Source: a virus
Strand: one strand, 5' to 3'
Virus record (IMG/VR): IMGVR_UViG_3300021368_000998
Location: 1-51,269 of that record
Length of the DNA: 51,269 nt
Both the position numbers and the translations under genes were made by a program. Positions 9,816 to 20,217 of the stretch are shown here, piece after piece (positions within the stretch are counted from its first letter, which is position 1; each line of letters opens with the position of its first letter). Below the pieces are notes generated by a model, which worked only from the letters and a program-made list of their open reading frames with translations, was not told the DNA's origin and did not search any database.

Positions 9816-11693
9816 ATGGCTGCAATTATTTCAGACAAATTTAGAATTTTTAATGCTAAGCAATTTCTAGAATCTCTGTCCGAAGGCAGTAGTGATACTG
9901 GCACGGACAGAACTAGAATGTATTTCTTTGTGGGTCGTCCACAAGCATGGAATTCTTACCTGGAGATCTACTCCGCAAACGCAACGGCATTTACCGCTGG
10001 GCAATTCGTATACGTTTCTAGCGATACTAACGGAACATATACATGGGCAAACGCTCCTTTCAAGGCAAGCATTGTCGCAGTATATGAAAATTCCCTCATC
10101 CTTAGCAACGTTTCTCCTAGCACTTCTTCCACTCCTCTCCCCAACGCACTAATCGAAGGTTGGAACGGAGCATCCGATACAGGAGCAGAAGCAAGAGCAG
10201 GTGTATATCGTTTTGCTACCGAAGATACCCCTCCTACTCCACTGGACAACCAGTTGGAAAAGTTTGATGTCTATGATGAAATCATTGCTGCTAAGCGTAT
10301 TACTGATGCGTTTGCTCGTGGTGTAATTACTCGTTACGATTGGAACCTGCTTGCATCGGAACCACGTTTCGACATGTACAAGCCTGATTACACTGCTACC
10401 ACAACTGGTCAGATCGGTAAACTTGCGCTTACCAATGCAGCTGCTCTAGCAACTGCTAAGTATTACGTAATCAACTCCCAGTACGAAGTATTCAAGTGCC
10501 TCTACAATGGTGAGTTCCCAGGCAGAACTGCTCCTAACCCTGTATACGAACCAAAGACCTCTCCTTCTGCTGGTCAAGGTACTTATGCTGGTGGTTTGTT
10601 CACCGAAGGCGCTGATCTGGAAGTTTCCAACACTGCAGGTTATGCATGGAAGTACATGTACACCATCCCAACCGATGATGTTCTTCGCTTCCTCTCCACC
10701 AACTTCCTCCCAATCAACCTCCCAACTGAGAGCACTAGAGATACTGTTGCACAAGCTGCAGTTGATGGCGCTATTGACGTTGTTCTAGTTGAGGATGCAG
10801 GTTCGGGTCTTCCCAACGGCACCCACTATGCACCTGTTAATGGTGATGGTCAACTTGCTGGTGGAACCGAAGCAGTTGTTGAGATTGTCGTCGCTGGTGG
10901 CGCAATCGCTTCTACTAAGGTTGTTACCAAGGGTGCAGGTTACACTTATGGTTCTATCAGACTGGTTGATGGCGCAACAACTGGCGGTATCAAGTCTGGT
11001 CTTTACACCTCTTCTGCACTAACCACTGGTCGCACAGGTGTTAGCGGAACAGGTGCTCTAGAAGTTGTTCTTCCTCCCGAAGGTGGACATGGCGCAGACA
11101 TGGAAGCAGAATTCGGTGCTAAGCGTGTCATGACCAACATCCGTCTGACCTACGCTGAAGGTTCTGGAGACTTCCCTGTTGATAACGACTTCCGTCGTAT
11201 CGGTATTGTCAAGGATCCATACAACTGGACCACAACCGACTTTGCAACTGCAGATACACTAAATGGTCTGTATGCTGTTAAGATCTCTGGTGCAACTGCA
11301 GACTACAACGCTGACGAAACTATCACTCAAACATTGACTGGTGGCGGCGTTGCAAGAGGAACAGTAGTTTCCTGGACTCTTGACTCTGGTTCTACAACTG
11401 ATGGTGTTCTTAAGTACATCCAAGTTCCTGGTCTTCACGCTGACGATGGTGTTGTAAGAGCATTTGATGGTGGCGATGCTGCTGCAGTTATCGGTGCTAG
11501 CTCCCTTGCTTCTGGTTCTATCGATACTTCTGTAACTGGTGGAACTTCTCTCCTTGGTGCTTCCTTCACCTCGGGTCAAGCGAATCCTGAGATCGAACCA
11601 AACTCTGGTGACATCATCTATGTTGAGAACAGAAGATTGATCACTCGTGCTCCTGACCAGATTGAAGATATCAAACTAGTCATCGAGTTCTGA
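9816..11693 (+). CDS. gp8: Baseplate wedge protein gp8
   Basis: This 625-residue protein starts MAAIISDKFRIFNAKQFLESL, followed by RTRMYFFVGRPQAW. That N-terminal pattern is typical of the gp8 baseplate wedge subunit in T4-like cyanophages. T4 gp8 is about 334 residues, so this is a much longer, cyanophage-style version. The conserved core appears to be the N-terminal half (YDEIIAAKRITDAF, YKYMYTIPTDDVLRFL) plus a C-terminal block (GDIIYVENRRLITRAPDQIEDIKLVIEF). A Gly/Ala-rich insertion containing a GAGY motif lies at about 10858-11010. In T4, gp8 joins gp6, gp7, gp10 and gp53 in the wedge. It follows a TATAAATA element. Identity is from remembered family pattern, without a search. Confidence 0.85.
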   Translation: MAAIISDKFRIFNAKQFLESLSEGSSDTGTDRTRMYFFVGRPQAWNSYLEIYSANATAFTAGQFVYVSSDTNGTYTWANAPFKASIVAVYENSLILSNVSPSTSSTPLPNALIEGWNGASDTGAEARAGVYRFATEDTPPTPLDNQLEKFDVYDEIIAAKRITDAFARGVITRYDWNLLASEPRFDMYKPDYTATTTGQIGKLALTNAAALATAKYYVINSQYEVFKCLYNGEFPGRTAPNPVYEPKTSPSAGQGTYAGGLFTEGADLEVSNTAGYAWKYMYTIPTDDVLRFLSTNFLPINLPTESTRDTVAQAAVDGAIDVVLVEDAGSGLPNGTHYAPVNGDGQLAGGTEAVVEIVVAGGAIASTKVVTKGAGYTYGSIRLVDGATTGGIKSGLYTSSALTTGRTGVSGTGALEVVLPPEGGHGADMEAEFGAKRVMTNIRLTYAEGSGDFPVDNDFRRIGIVKDPYNWTTTDFATADTLNGLYAVKISGATADYNADETITQTLTGGGVARGTVVSWTLDSGSTTDGVLKYIQVPGLHADDGVVRAFDGGDAAAVIGASSLASGSIDTSVTGGTSLLGASFTSGQANPEIEPNSGDIIYVENRRLITRAPDQIEDIKLVIEF

Positions 11694-11706
11694 TCAAGAT
11701 AACGTG

Positions 11707-11714
11707 CTAAATAA
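11707..11714 (+). promoter_or_regulatory. Late promoter-like element before the DUF4815-type gene
   Basis: CTAAATAA lies in the 53-base gap after gp8, about 32 bases before the next ATG. It differs from the T4 consensus at the first two positions but recurs with the same spacing ahead of several genes in this window. Confidence 0.5.
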
Positions 11715-11746
11715 GGTTAGGAAAACTAGGACGTTAGTAATATACA

Positions 11747-14700
11747 ATGCCTCAGAATACTAACCTTAATGCATCGCCTTACTTTGAAGATTTTGACCCG
11801 CAGAAGAATTTCTACAAGGTCTTGTTTCGACCTGGGTATGCAGTACAGGCTAGGGAGCTAACAACTCTCCAGTCTGCACTGCAAACTCAGTTAGAAAGTT
11901 TCGGAAGAAACGTCTTCAAGCAAGGCGATCTTGTTGTGCCTGGTGAAGTCGGGTTCAACACTAAACTAAACTACGTTAAGCTTTCGTCCGTTTCTGAGGT
12001 AGCTGTTAGCGACGAAGCAGGTAACGTTACATATCAAAAGTATGACATCGGTCAACTTGTAGGTTTGAAGGTTCGAGGCGTATCTTCAAGCGTAGTTGCT
12101 AGTGTCATTGCAACAGAGTATAGTTCTGACACTGAGTCAGATACACTTTATGTTAATTACTTAGATTCTGGTGCATCTGGTGATGAAGAGAGATTCCGTC
12201 AGGGTGAAACTCTAGAAGTAATCGGTGGTGTCAATTCTCCTCTATTGGTCGTAGGAACTGATGGAGTTTCTCTTCCCACTAGCATTGGCATTACAGATCC
12301 AGACACAGGTATTCAAACTTTTGTTGATAGTCCTGCTCTAGGATTTGCTTCTGCTATTAAGGTAGAAGAAGGAATTTATTTTGTCAATGGTTATTTTGTA
12401 AGAAATGCTGAGCAACTTCTAGTTGTAGAAAAGTATAACGATACTCCTTCTGCAAAAATTGGATTCAAGATTTCTGAGTCTCTAGTTACTCCAGAAGAGG
12501 ATGCTTCTCTGTATGATAACGCAAGAGGATTCTCTAACTTCTCTGCACCTGGAGCACATAGACTCAAGATCGATCTTGAGTTGGTTAAGTATGGTTACTA
12601 TGAACTAACTGATAAAAACTTTATTCAGTTGCTTCTTGTTAAGAGTGGAGTTATCCAAAAACAAGTTAAAGCAAATGATTACTCTCTTGTAGAATCTGTA
12701 ATTGCTAAGAAGACTTTTGATGAGTCTGGCGATTATGTAGTAGAACCTTTCCCTCTACAAGTAAGAGAGTATTATCAGACAGATGACAACTTAGGATTCT
12801 ATGCACAAGGATCTGATGGTCTTGTCAATGGTCTAACTACTAACGAAGCGTCTGCTAAACTACTCGGAACAATTGGTTCTGGTAAAGCATATATCAAAGG
12901 TTATCAAGTTAAAAATAAAGAGACTAAGTATCTCACCATTGATAAAGCAAGAGATACTATCAAAAGAGAGAATCAGACTCTAAAAACATCTGGTCTAACA
13001 TCTTTCTTTGTTTCTAACGTATATGGCACCACTCCTCTAAATGCTGAGGGTGCAGATTTGACATCGTATCCTACGATGTACTTGAATGCTTCTTATAATG
13101 ATGGTTCTATTGGTCTTAATGATACAGAAGCTGATACCGATGTAAAACAAACACTAAATCGTCGTGGTCAGGGATATGGTGTTACTGATGGTCTCAAGAC
13201 CATTTATTGTGTCCTTGAATCTGGATCTCAAGTAAGTCTTGCTCAATGTAATGATGCAAACTTTAAAGGTGAAGGGGCGTCAACAGAACCCGATCTTAGC
13301 AGACTTTATTACGTCAAATCAAGAACTGATACTGGTGATGTATCTGAGTATGCTTATGCAGAAGTTGTTTCATTTTCTAAAGTACAACGTCCCGAAATTG
13401 GAACAGGTACGTACCTTGAGATTACAGTTAAAGGTAACAGAGCAGAACTAGATTTGTTCTTGACAGATGTTGACCTTTCTATTAGTAATAAACTGAGAAA
13501 ACTGTATAAGTCTCAGGCAAATGTAGAATCTGCAACTCTGGCAGTATTTGAAATTCGTGATTACAATGAAACTATCACACCTGTTGTTGGAGTTTCAAAA
13601 CCAAAAAATATTGCACTAAAAGAAATTAGTGCAGGATTTAACAAAGATCTTGATAAGGTAGTATCTAAAGGAAAACTTGCTGGTGGTCTAGAGCAATACA
13701 ATTCTATTTTTGATCTATCTTATTTTGCACCAGAATTCTTTACCAGACTACTTCTAGAAGATCAGATTCAAGGAGATGACTTTACTCCTGGTAAGTACAT
13801 CTATGGTGCGGTAAGCAAGTCTATTGCTGTAATTGAAGGCGGTACAGATTCTGTGTACTCGTCTGTAAACAAATTGTTTGTCACCATGATCTTTGGTGAA
13901 TTCCAGTCAGGAGAAACTATCACTTCTGAAACTGGCGCAACCATGAGGATTGCAACAGACGACACAATCTCTCACTTTATTGTTCCGACGAGAGGTGATG
14001 GATATGCATCTTCAACAAAGGTTATTCTAGATGGTGTAACATTTGAAGAGAGTCAAATTGATGTTGTTCAATCTGGTGCTGGAGCAATTGATCAAGTTAT
14101 CGTTAGAGACAGATCTTCTGTAACTCAGACATATGCACAACCACCTGTAGTTGAATTTACTGGAACAACACCAAGTAACCAAGCGAAAGTAGTACCTGTT
14201 CTTTATAGAAATAGCGTATACACATATTCTCCTAAGAATATTAAATCGGTATTCTCCGAATTTGGTTCTGGAAATGCCAATAAGTTCTCTGCAGATATTG
14301 AACTAGAAAAGACAGGATATGTCATTACATCTTCTGTAACAGACTTTACCTTCTCTGGCACTCAGGGATACAAATTCATTGAGTGTAATGGTTTTGGTGG
14401 AGATGCTTCTAAGTCGCTAGTACAGGGCGATGTAGTCCAGTTTTCTGACACATCTGGTGCTGTATACAAGTACATTGTACAATATGCAACTAAACCTGAT
14501 GGCATCAAGAGATCTAGAATTTATCTAGACAGAACATTGCGTGAAAATGTATCTAATGCTTCTGTGGTTCTTCAAAGACCCCAGATTGAAAATCCAAATG
14601 CTTCTTTGATCTTCCCAACAGGAGATAAGCAGATTTCTACTCTTATTGATTCTTCTGAAGATTCTAAGATCAAGTATCATTTCAGAAGAGATTTCATTAC

Positions 14701-17700
14701 AACATCTTCTTCTGCTTCTGGAAATATTACCTTTGCTGCTCAACTACCATTTGGTACACAAAGGTTTGCTCCATTCTCACAAGAGAACTTCTTGGTAACT
14801 GTTCTGGAAACTGGAGTTGCAGAACATGCTCTGGATGCAAGTGGCACCCTACAACTATTTGGTGGTCCTTTGAAGAAAGGAGATATCATTTATGTTGATC
14901 CATCATATGTAACTATTTCTCAGTCAGATAGTAATTTGACTGCTGGTAGTGTTACTGTAAACTTCCCAGAGAATCACTTCGGTGACATCGATGCACTTAG
15001 AACAGCACTAGAAGCAAGAGCAGCAGCTCCACAAGCAGGAGATCCAGAGTTTACTCTACCAACGTCAAACTTCCCTAAAATGAAGTTGACTGCTACTCTA
15101 GAAGTTTCTAAAGCAAAACCAAGACTAAAAACTTCTATCCTAAACAAACAGATTATTGTCCAGTCTAGCGGAACCACAGTAGTTCCATTTAGAGGACAAG
15201 AACTTGATGGCGAGACTATTCAGATCACATCATATTCTGATGTTTTCAAACTTAGATATGTTTATGAGGGTTCTGTGTCTTCTCCTCCTACCATTGGTGC
15301 TGGAGGAAATCTCATCAGTGGTACTGACGTAACTAATAGATATACGTTTGATAATGGACAGAGAGATACCCACTATGACATTGCAAGACTAATTCTCAAA
15401 CCAGGCATCACTGCTCCTACAGGACAACTGGTTATTGCTTTCGATTACTTTGAGCACTCTCAAGGTGACTTCTGCACAATTGACTCTTATCTACATGAAG
15501 CAGGTGTTACCGAAAAAGATATTCCATCTTTCAACTCTTCTGTCAATGGTCTAGTATCCCTCAAGGATGTAATTGATTTCCGTCCAAAGGTTGACAATTC
15601 TAATATTGTTCCAGGATATCAAGACAAGACTTTACTGGCACAAGAGGACTATCTATCTTTCTCTGGTGTATCTGGTATTCCTGCTAGCACTCCTGCTGAT
15701 GATGTCAATCTAGACTACACAATCAAATTCAATAAAGAACAATATCTAGATAGAATTGATGGTGTGTTCCTCAATACTGATGGTCAATTTGTTGTCAAGA
15801 AAGGTAACTCTTCACTGAACCCATCTAGACCAGAGTCTATTAGTGATGCTACTCCTCTATACTATTTGTATATCCCCGCATATACAGATTCGTACAGAGA
15901 TGTTCGTATTATTCCTGTAGAGAATAAGCGTTACACGATGAAGGACATTGGTAAACTGAGTCAACGTGTTGAGCGTCTAGAATATTACACATCTCTCAGC
16001 ATCCTTGAGCAGCAAACCTTGAATATGCAAGTAACCGATGATATCGGTCTTGATAGATTCAAGTGTGGATTCTATGTTGATAATTTTGAAACTCATAAGG
16101 GAGATATTAAGGCAGCAGATCATGTCTGTGCTATTGACACTCAGCAGTCTGTTTTGAGACCACAAGTCAGTGAAGATAATTTCCTTGTCAAAGAAATCAA
16201 TACCAGAAATGACCAAAGAGAAGTTTCTGGTTATGTGAATAACAATGGCGTTTTGACGCTACCATTCACAAACCAAAGATTGCTTGGCAATAACTTTGCT
16301 ACTAAGACGATCAATCCAAATCCATTCGTTGTTCTACAATATGTTGGTGATATTGCAATTGATCCTAATGTAGATTCTTGGTATGACAGATCTATTGCTC
16401 CTTTGGTAACTGATAACAATACAGATCTGTTTGTTCCTTTCCTCGCAAAAGATGATCTAGAGGTAGCATTCGGAAGTCTGTACAACTCGTTCATTGTTAC
16501 TTGGACAGGAACGGAGAGATCTTTCTACAATATCAATCCACTATCTAAGACTAATAACGAGATTGCAAATGAAGAGGTAGTATCTGCATCTACTGCAAGT
16601 TCTTCTAACGTAAGTCCTTTCAACAATGAGTTGGGTAAAGGAATCTCTTCTAGAACCAGTCGTGGTAAATCTGTTGCTGGTTCTCTGCAATACTTTGCTC
16701 GTAGTATTCCTGTTAAGTTTAGCATTCGTAGACTGAAACCCAAGACTGAAGTTTTTGTATACCTAGAAGGTAAGAAGATCAATCGTTGGGTTATTCCTGA
16801 CATCAGATTTACTGGAATCCCTGGTAACTCTCTGTCCACATTTAATGCACCTATCATTACCGATGAAAATGGCAATGCAAGTGGTATTGTTCTAATCCCT
16901 GCTGGCAATCCTCCAAGAGAGGGTGCAGCATGGACAGGAGAAGTAGAAACAGTATCTTATGACTTGGGCGGAGAAGATGTTAGAATCGCGACTGGCGAAA
17001 AGACTCTTCGCTTTACTTCTAGCGCAACCAATAGAAATAAAGCAGACGTAGAAACTTTTGCAGAGACTAAGTTCTATGCATCTGGTCTGCTTCCTGATAA
17101 TCCTGGAAGTATCGTATCTACAAAACCAGCATACTTCAAGGCAAATGAAGGTACTCAACTAGTTACCAACAACACCGAGAATGAGCAGAAACCAAATCCA
17201 CTTGCTCAAACCTTTAAGATTGAAAACTTTGATGAGGGTGTGTTTAGCACTGGCGTAGATCTCTATATTGCTAATAAGAGTGACTCTATTCCCATTAGAG
17301 TTTATCTAACTGATGTTGATTCCGAAAAACCAGGAAAGAATGTTATTCCTGGCACCGAAGTAGTCAAAGAACCATACACTTATATTAAAGCATATGTCTC
17401 TGCTTCTGTTGTTGTATTGAAAGATGAGAAGATCAATGGCGTCACAACTAACGCTTCTGGTCCTATCTTGAAAATCCTTGATAAGAATAACAACGAACTA
17501 CCAGTTTCCGAGGATAATGAAATCCAACTGAATAATGAGCAGGTATACACTTTTGTCCTTTCTAACAATAACGGCAAGTCGTTTATTCAAGATGAAGAAC
17601 TGAAGATCAATTCTATTGTAGTATACAATAATGCTAACAATACTGAGATTACTGCACGTATTGCAAAAGACTCTGGTAGTGTTAGTGCTCTAAAAGTTAC

Positions 17701-20026
17701 CAACACTGGTTCTGATTACGACTCTGCTACAATCACCATCGAAAGTCCAAGTCTCCCAGGTGGCAGTAATGCTACTGGCAGCGTAGCAGTATCTGGTGGT
17801 CTCATTTATGATTCCACGATTACTCTTTCTGGTAGAGGTTACACAGAACCTCCTTCTGTTGTTATTAGAGGCACAGGCATTGGTAATACTGGTGCTGAAC
17901 TAGAGACTGAAATCACCATCACCGAACCTGCAGTTAGAATGGGAGTTGCTGAGGATGAGACAGGAAGTCTTCCTTCTATCACCCCAACAAACTTCATGTT
18001 TGATTATCCTGTATTCTTGCAGAATAATACTGAATATGCTTTGGTCGTGGAGACTGATTCTAAAGATTACAGCATCTGGGTTTCTAAACTTGGAGAAACG
18101 GAGATTGCAACTAACACAACAGTTACTACAAATCCATCTTTGGGTTCTGTTTATAAGTCTCAAAATACTGAGTCCTGGGTAGAAGATCTGTTTGAGGATA
18201 TTAAGTTTACTCTATACAGAGCAGAGTTTGATACTTCTACGACTGCAACAATCGATCTAACAACGATCTCTAAAGGATATGACAATATGGTTGTTGATCC
18301 TCTAGAAACATATGCATTTGCAAATGCTAATGCTACATCTTCCTTGTTTAAAAATAATAATAACATCATCAAGGTATCTCATAAGAACCATGGATTTGAT
18401 GATCAAAGATCATATGTATTCTTCAAGAATCTAGCAACTACCGCTGGATTCACTCAAGGATCTTTGAATGGAAATCTATTCAAGGTTGATAATGCAGGTC
18501 TAGATACTTTCACTATTAGTGGAATTGGTAGAGCAGCAGATACAGTATTCGGTGGTGGAGAAACTGCTTTGATTGCTGCTAACAAGAAGTACGAAAGACT
18601 TCTCGCTCAGATCTCTTATCTACAAGCTCCTTCTACGAACATTAATACATCTGTAAAGACCACTAACATTGTTCCAATTGATTCTAATACAGAGAATTAT
18701 ACTTCTTATTCTCCTTCAGCATTTGAGAGAACCTTCTTGAATGAGGAGCAATTCTTCATTAACCAGAAGGTGATTGCATCTGATATCAATGCTTTGCTCA
18801 ACACTCTTGACAATAGCTTGACATATAGATTAGAACTTTCTTCTACAAAATCTTACCTGTCTCCTATTATTGACCTCAAGACATCTTCTATTAAGATTTC
18901 TTCTAATAGAATTGAAAATGCTCAAGGCAAAGAAGGAAGATATGGAAAGAGATATCAGAAGATTAAATTCCTCCCTGTATATTCTTTCGTTGTTGGAGGA
19001 AACACTGATAGTTCTAATCAACCTATTGATATTGCTACAGGTCAAACTGTAGAAGGAAAAGGTTGGGCAGCATCAAACATCGACGCTTCTGGTGCTCGTG
19101 GCGAAGTTGTATTCTACAATACAGGCACATCTACAGTCTTCGTAAAAATGAAGAATGAGAATGTGTTTAAGGCAGGAGAAGAATTGTTCTTCTCTGTTCA
19201 GTCTCAGACTGGTGCCAATCTTGAAGATAGAAACTCAGATGGTAATAATTCTTTTGATGTAAGAATTTCTGGTGCTAGTCCACAACTAGTTAATCCAAGT
19301 TTCAGTTTCAATCAACTAGTAACAGCAATTAATCCATCTAATACTACAGAAAATTATGACAACCTCATTGCTGGAAATGTAATTACTTGGGATATTCCTT
19401 CCCAAGAGTTGACACTGGAAAATGACAAGGAACCAATCAATTCTGATTACTCCTCAGATAACAAGTCTGGTTCCTTTATTAGAGAAGCTGATGCTGATGA
19501 CCAATCAGGTGATATTCTAAGAGTAGGTGATTTGGTTTCTTGGTCCGACCTTTCTGCTGGATACGAAAAATTCTATGAAATCAAATCCATGGAATTTACT
19601 GATGGTGTAGATTATATTCCTGAAGATAGTGCCAAGAATACTTCTTCGGTTGCAAAATATGTAACTAAAGAAATTAATCTTAAGACACCTGCTTCTGCTG
19701 TTGACGTTATCATTACAGCAAACGTAACAAACTCGGAAAATATCAAACTCTTGTATAAGACAAAGACTGCTTCGGTCCAGAAGAACTTTGAAGATATTGA
19801 ATGGGTATTGTTCAACGGAACTGGTTATGCTGATAAACCAGAACTTGCTACCCCACAGAACACTATCTCTGCTCAGAAGGAAGAGCAATCTGCCTATCAA
19901 GAGTTTAGATTTAGTGTTGACAACCTAGATGATTTTGTATCGTTTGGTGTCAAGGTTAGCATGACATCTGATGATCCAGCATACGTACCTAAGATCCAAG
20001 ATATTAGAGTCGTAGCATCGGCATGA
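11747..20026 (+). CDS. DUF4815-type giant virion structural protein (baseplate/fibre associated)
   Basis: This 2,759-residue protein begins MPQNTNLNASPYFEDFDP, then FRPGYAVQARELTTLQSAL and FGRNVFKQGDLVVPG. This signature matches the DUF4815 N-terminal domain of large structural proteins in cyanophages and other marine myoviruses. The family is a virion component; its position after gp8 suggests attachment to the baseplate as a proximal fibre or a gp9/gp10 functional equivalent (inference). GxGY-type Gly-rich units occur at about 13990-14220 and 17680-17920. Residues near 15930-16020 (MKDIGKLSQRVERLEYYTSL) look like a short coiled coil. A segment around 17190-17380 (NPLAQTFKIENFDEGVFSTG) resembles another block common to this family. 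No enzyme motif was seen. Its stop overlaps the next start (ATGATAA). Confidence 0.85.
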   Translation: MPQNTNLNASPYFEDFDPQKNFYKVLFRPGYAVQARELTTLQSALQTQLESFGRNVFKQGDLVVPGEVGFNTKLNYVKLSSVSEVAVSDEAGNVTYQKYDIGQLVGLKVRGVSSSVVASVIATEYSSDTESDTLYVNYLDSGASGDEERFRQGETLEVIGGVNSPLLVVGTDGVSLPTSIGITDPDTGIQTFVDSPALGFASAIKVEEGIYFVNGYFVRNAEQLLVVEKYNDTPSAKIGFKISESLVTPEEDASLYDNARGFSNFSAPGAHRLKIDLELVKYGYYELTDKNFIQLLLVKSGVIQKQVKANDYSLVESVIAKKTFDESGDYVVEPFPLQVREYYQTDDNLGFYAQGSDGLVNGLTTNEASAKLLGTIGSGKAYIKGYQVKNKETKYLTIDKARDTIKRENQTLKTSGLTSFFVSNVYGTTPLNAEGADLTSYPTMYLNASYNDGSIGLNDTEADTDVKQTLNRRGQGYGVTDGLKTIYCVLESGSQVSLAQCNDANFKGEGASTEPDLSRLYYVKSRTDTGDVSEYAYAEVVSFSKVQRPEIGTGTYLEITVKGNRAELDLFLTDVDLSISNKLRKLYKSQANVESATLAVFEIRDYNETITPVVGVSKPKNIALKEISAGFNKDLDKVVSKGKLAGGLEQYNSIFDLSYFAPEFFTRLLLEDQIQGDDFTPGKYIYGAVSKSIAVIEGGTDSVYSSVNKLFVTMIFGEFQSGETITSETGATMRIATDDTISHFIVPTRGDGYASSTKVILDGVTFEESQIDVVQSGAGAIDQVIVRDRSSVTQTYAQPPVVEFTGTTPSNQAKVVPVLYRNSVYTYSPKNIKSVFSEFGSGNANKFSADIELEKTGYVITSSVTDFTFSGTQGYKFIECNGFGGDASKSLVQGDVVQFSDTSGAVYKYIVQYATKPDGIKRSRIYLDRTLRENVSNASVVLQRPQIENPNASLIFPTGDKQISTLIDSSEDSKIKYHFRRDFITTSSSASGNITFAAQLPFGTQRFAPFSQENFLVTVLETGVAEHALDASGTLQLFGGPLKKGDIIYVDPSYVTISQSDSNLTAGSVTVNFPENHFGDIDALRTALEARAAAPQAGDPEFTLPTSNFPKMKLTATLEVSKAKPRLKTSILNKQIIVQSSGTTVVPFRGQELDGETIQITSYSDVFKLRYVYEGSVSSPPTIGAGGNLISGTDVTNRYTFDNGQRDTHYDIARLILKPGITAPTGQLVIAFDYFEHSQGDFCTIDSYLHEAGVTEKDIPSFNSSVNGLVSLKDVIDFRPKVDNSNIVPGYQDKTLLAQEDYLSFSGVSGIPASTPADDVNLDYTIKFNKEQYLDRIDGVFLNTDGQFVVKKGNSSLNPSRPESISDATPLYYLYIPAYTDSYRDVRIIPVENKRYTMKDIGKLSQRVERLEYYTSLSILEQQTLNMQVTDDIGLDRFKCGFYVDNFETHKGDIKAADHVCAIDTQQSVLRPQVSEDNFLVKEINTRNDQREVSGYVNNNGVLTLPFTNQRLLGNNFATKTINPNPFVVLQYVGDIAIDPNVDSWYDRSIAPLVTDNNTDLFVPFLAKDDLEVAFGSLYNSFIVTWTGTERSFYNINPLSKTNNEIANEEVVSASTASSSNVSPFNNELGKGISSRTSRGKSVAGSLQYFARSIPVKFSIRRLKPKTEVFVYLEGKKINRWVIPDIRFTGIPGNSLSTFNAPIITDENGNASGIVLIPAGNPPREGAAWTGEVETVSYDLGGEDVRIATGEKTLRFTSSATNRNKADVETFAETKFYASGLLPDNPGSIVSTKPAYFKANEGTQLVTNNTENEQKPNPLAQTFKIENFDEGVFSTGVDLYIANKSDSIPIRVYLTDVDSEKPGKNVIPGTEVVKEPYTYIKAYVSASVVVLKDEKINGVTTNASGPILKILDKNNNELPVSEDNEIQLNNEQVYTFVLSNNNGKSFIQDEELKINSIVVYNNANNTEITARIAKDSGSVSALKVTNTGSDYDSATITIESPSLPGGSNATGSVAVSGGLIYDSTITLSGRGYTEPPSVVIRGTGIGNTGAELETEITITEPAVRMGVAEDETGSLPSITPTNFMFDYPVFLQNNTEYALVVETDSKDYSIWVSKLGETEIATNTTVTTNPSLGSVYKSQNTESWVEDLFEDIKFTLYRAEFDTSTTATIDLTTISKGYDNMVVDPLETYAFANANATSSLFKNNNNIIKVSHKNHGFDDQRSYVFFKNLATTAGFTQGSLNGNLFKVDNAGLDTFTISGIGRAADTVFGGGETALIAANKKYERLLAQISYLQAPSTNINTSVKTTNIVPIDSNTENYTSYSPSAFERTFLNEEQFFINQKVIASDINALLNTLDNSLTYRLELSSTKSYLSPIIDLKTSSIKISSNRIENAQGKEGRYGKRYQKIKFLPVYSFVVGGNTDSSNQPIDIATGQTVEGKGWAASNIDASGARGEVVFYNTGTSTVFVKMKNENVFKAGEELFFSVQSQTGANLEDRNSDGNNSFDVRISGASPQLVNPSFSFNQLVTAINPSNTTENYDNLIAGNVITWDIPSQELTLENDKEPINSDYSSDNKSGSFIREADADDQSGDILRVGDLVSWSDLSAGYEKFYEIKSMEFTDGVDYIPEDSAKNTSSVAKYVTKEINLKTPASAVDVIITANVTNSENIKLLYKTKTASVQKNFEDIEWVLFNGTGYADKPELATPQNTISAQKEEQSAYQEFRFSVDNLDDFVSFGVKVSMTSDDPAYVPKIQDIRVVASA

Positions 20027-20217
20027 TAAAAGTTGAAGGACATGAGGGTCTCTATAGAGACCCCTCGACGGGGGCGATTGTTAGTATGCAGTCGTCCCCC
20101 AAAAAGACTGCCTCCCATACAATCAAAGGAATGCAGAGTGACATAAATACTTTGAAGGAAGAACTATCTGATATCAAACAGCTTCTTAGAGAGATATTAA
20201 GAAATGCCAGCAATTAA
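20023..20217 (+). CDS. Small coiled-coil protein between two structural genes
   Basis: This 64-residue protein begins MIKVEGHEGLYRDPSTGAIV. Its ATG overlaps the upstream stop as ATGATAA, and its own last 14 bases overlap the start of the 1,423-aa fibre gene, so it is tightly coupled on both sides. The C-terminal half (DINTLKEELSDIKQLLREIL) has leucine/isoleucine heptad spacing expected of a coiled coil. Similar small proteins occur beside tail-fibre genes in cyanophages, which supports reality despite its size. A chaperone, trimerisation or minor virion role is possible, but none is demonstrated by sequence. Confidence 0.8.
   Translation: MIKVEGHEGLYRDPSTGAIVSMQSSPKKTASHTIKGMQSDINTLKEELSDIKQLLREILRNASN
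20142..20149 (+). promoter_or_regulatory. Late promoter-like element inside the coiled-coil gene
   Basis: CATAAATA lies within the preceding 64-aa gene, about 54 bases before the ATG of the 1,423-aa fibre gene. The match is 7 of 8 to the T4 late consensus. The position inside a coding sequence makes it less certain than the intergenic examples. Confidence 0.4.

Noticed and set aside
11700-11736. Inverted repeat TAACGT...ACGTTA as a terminator
   Set aside because: Only a 6-bp stem with a 25-base loop and no T tract; likely chance.
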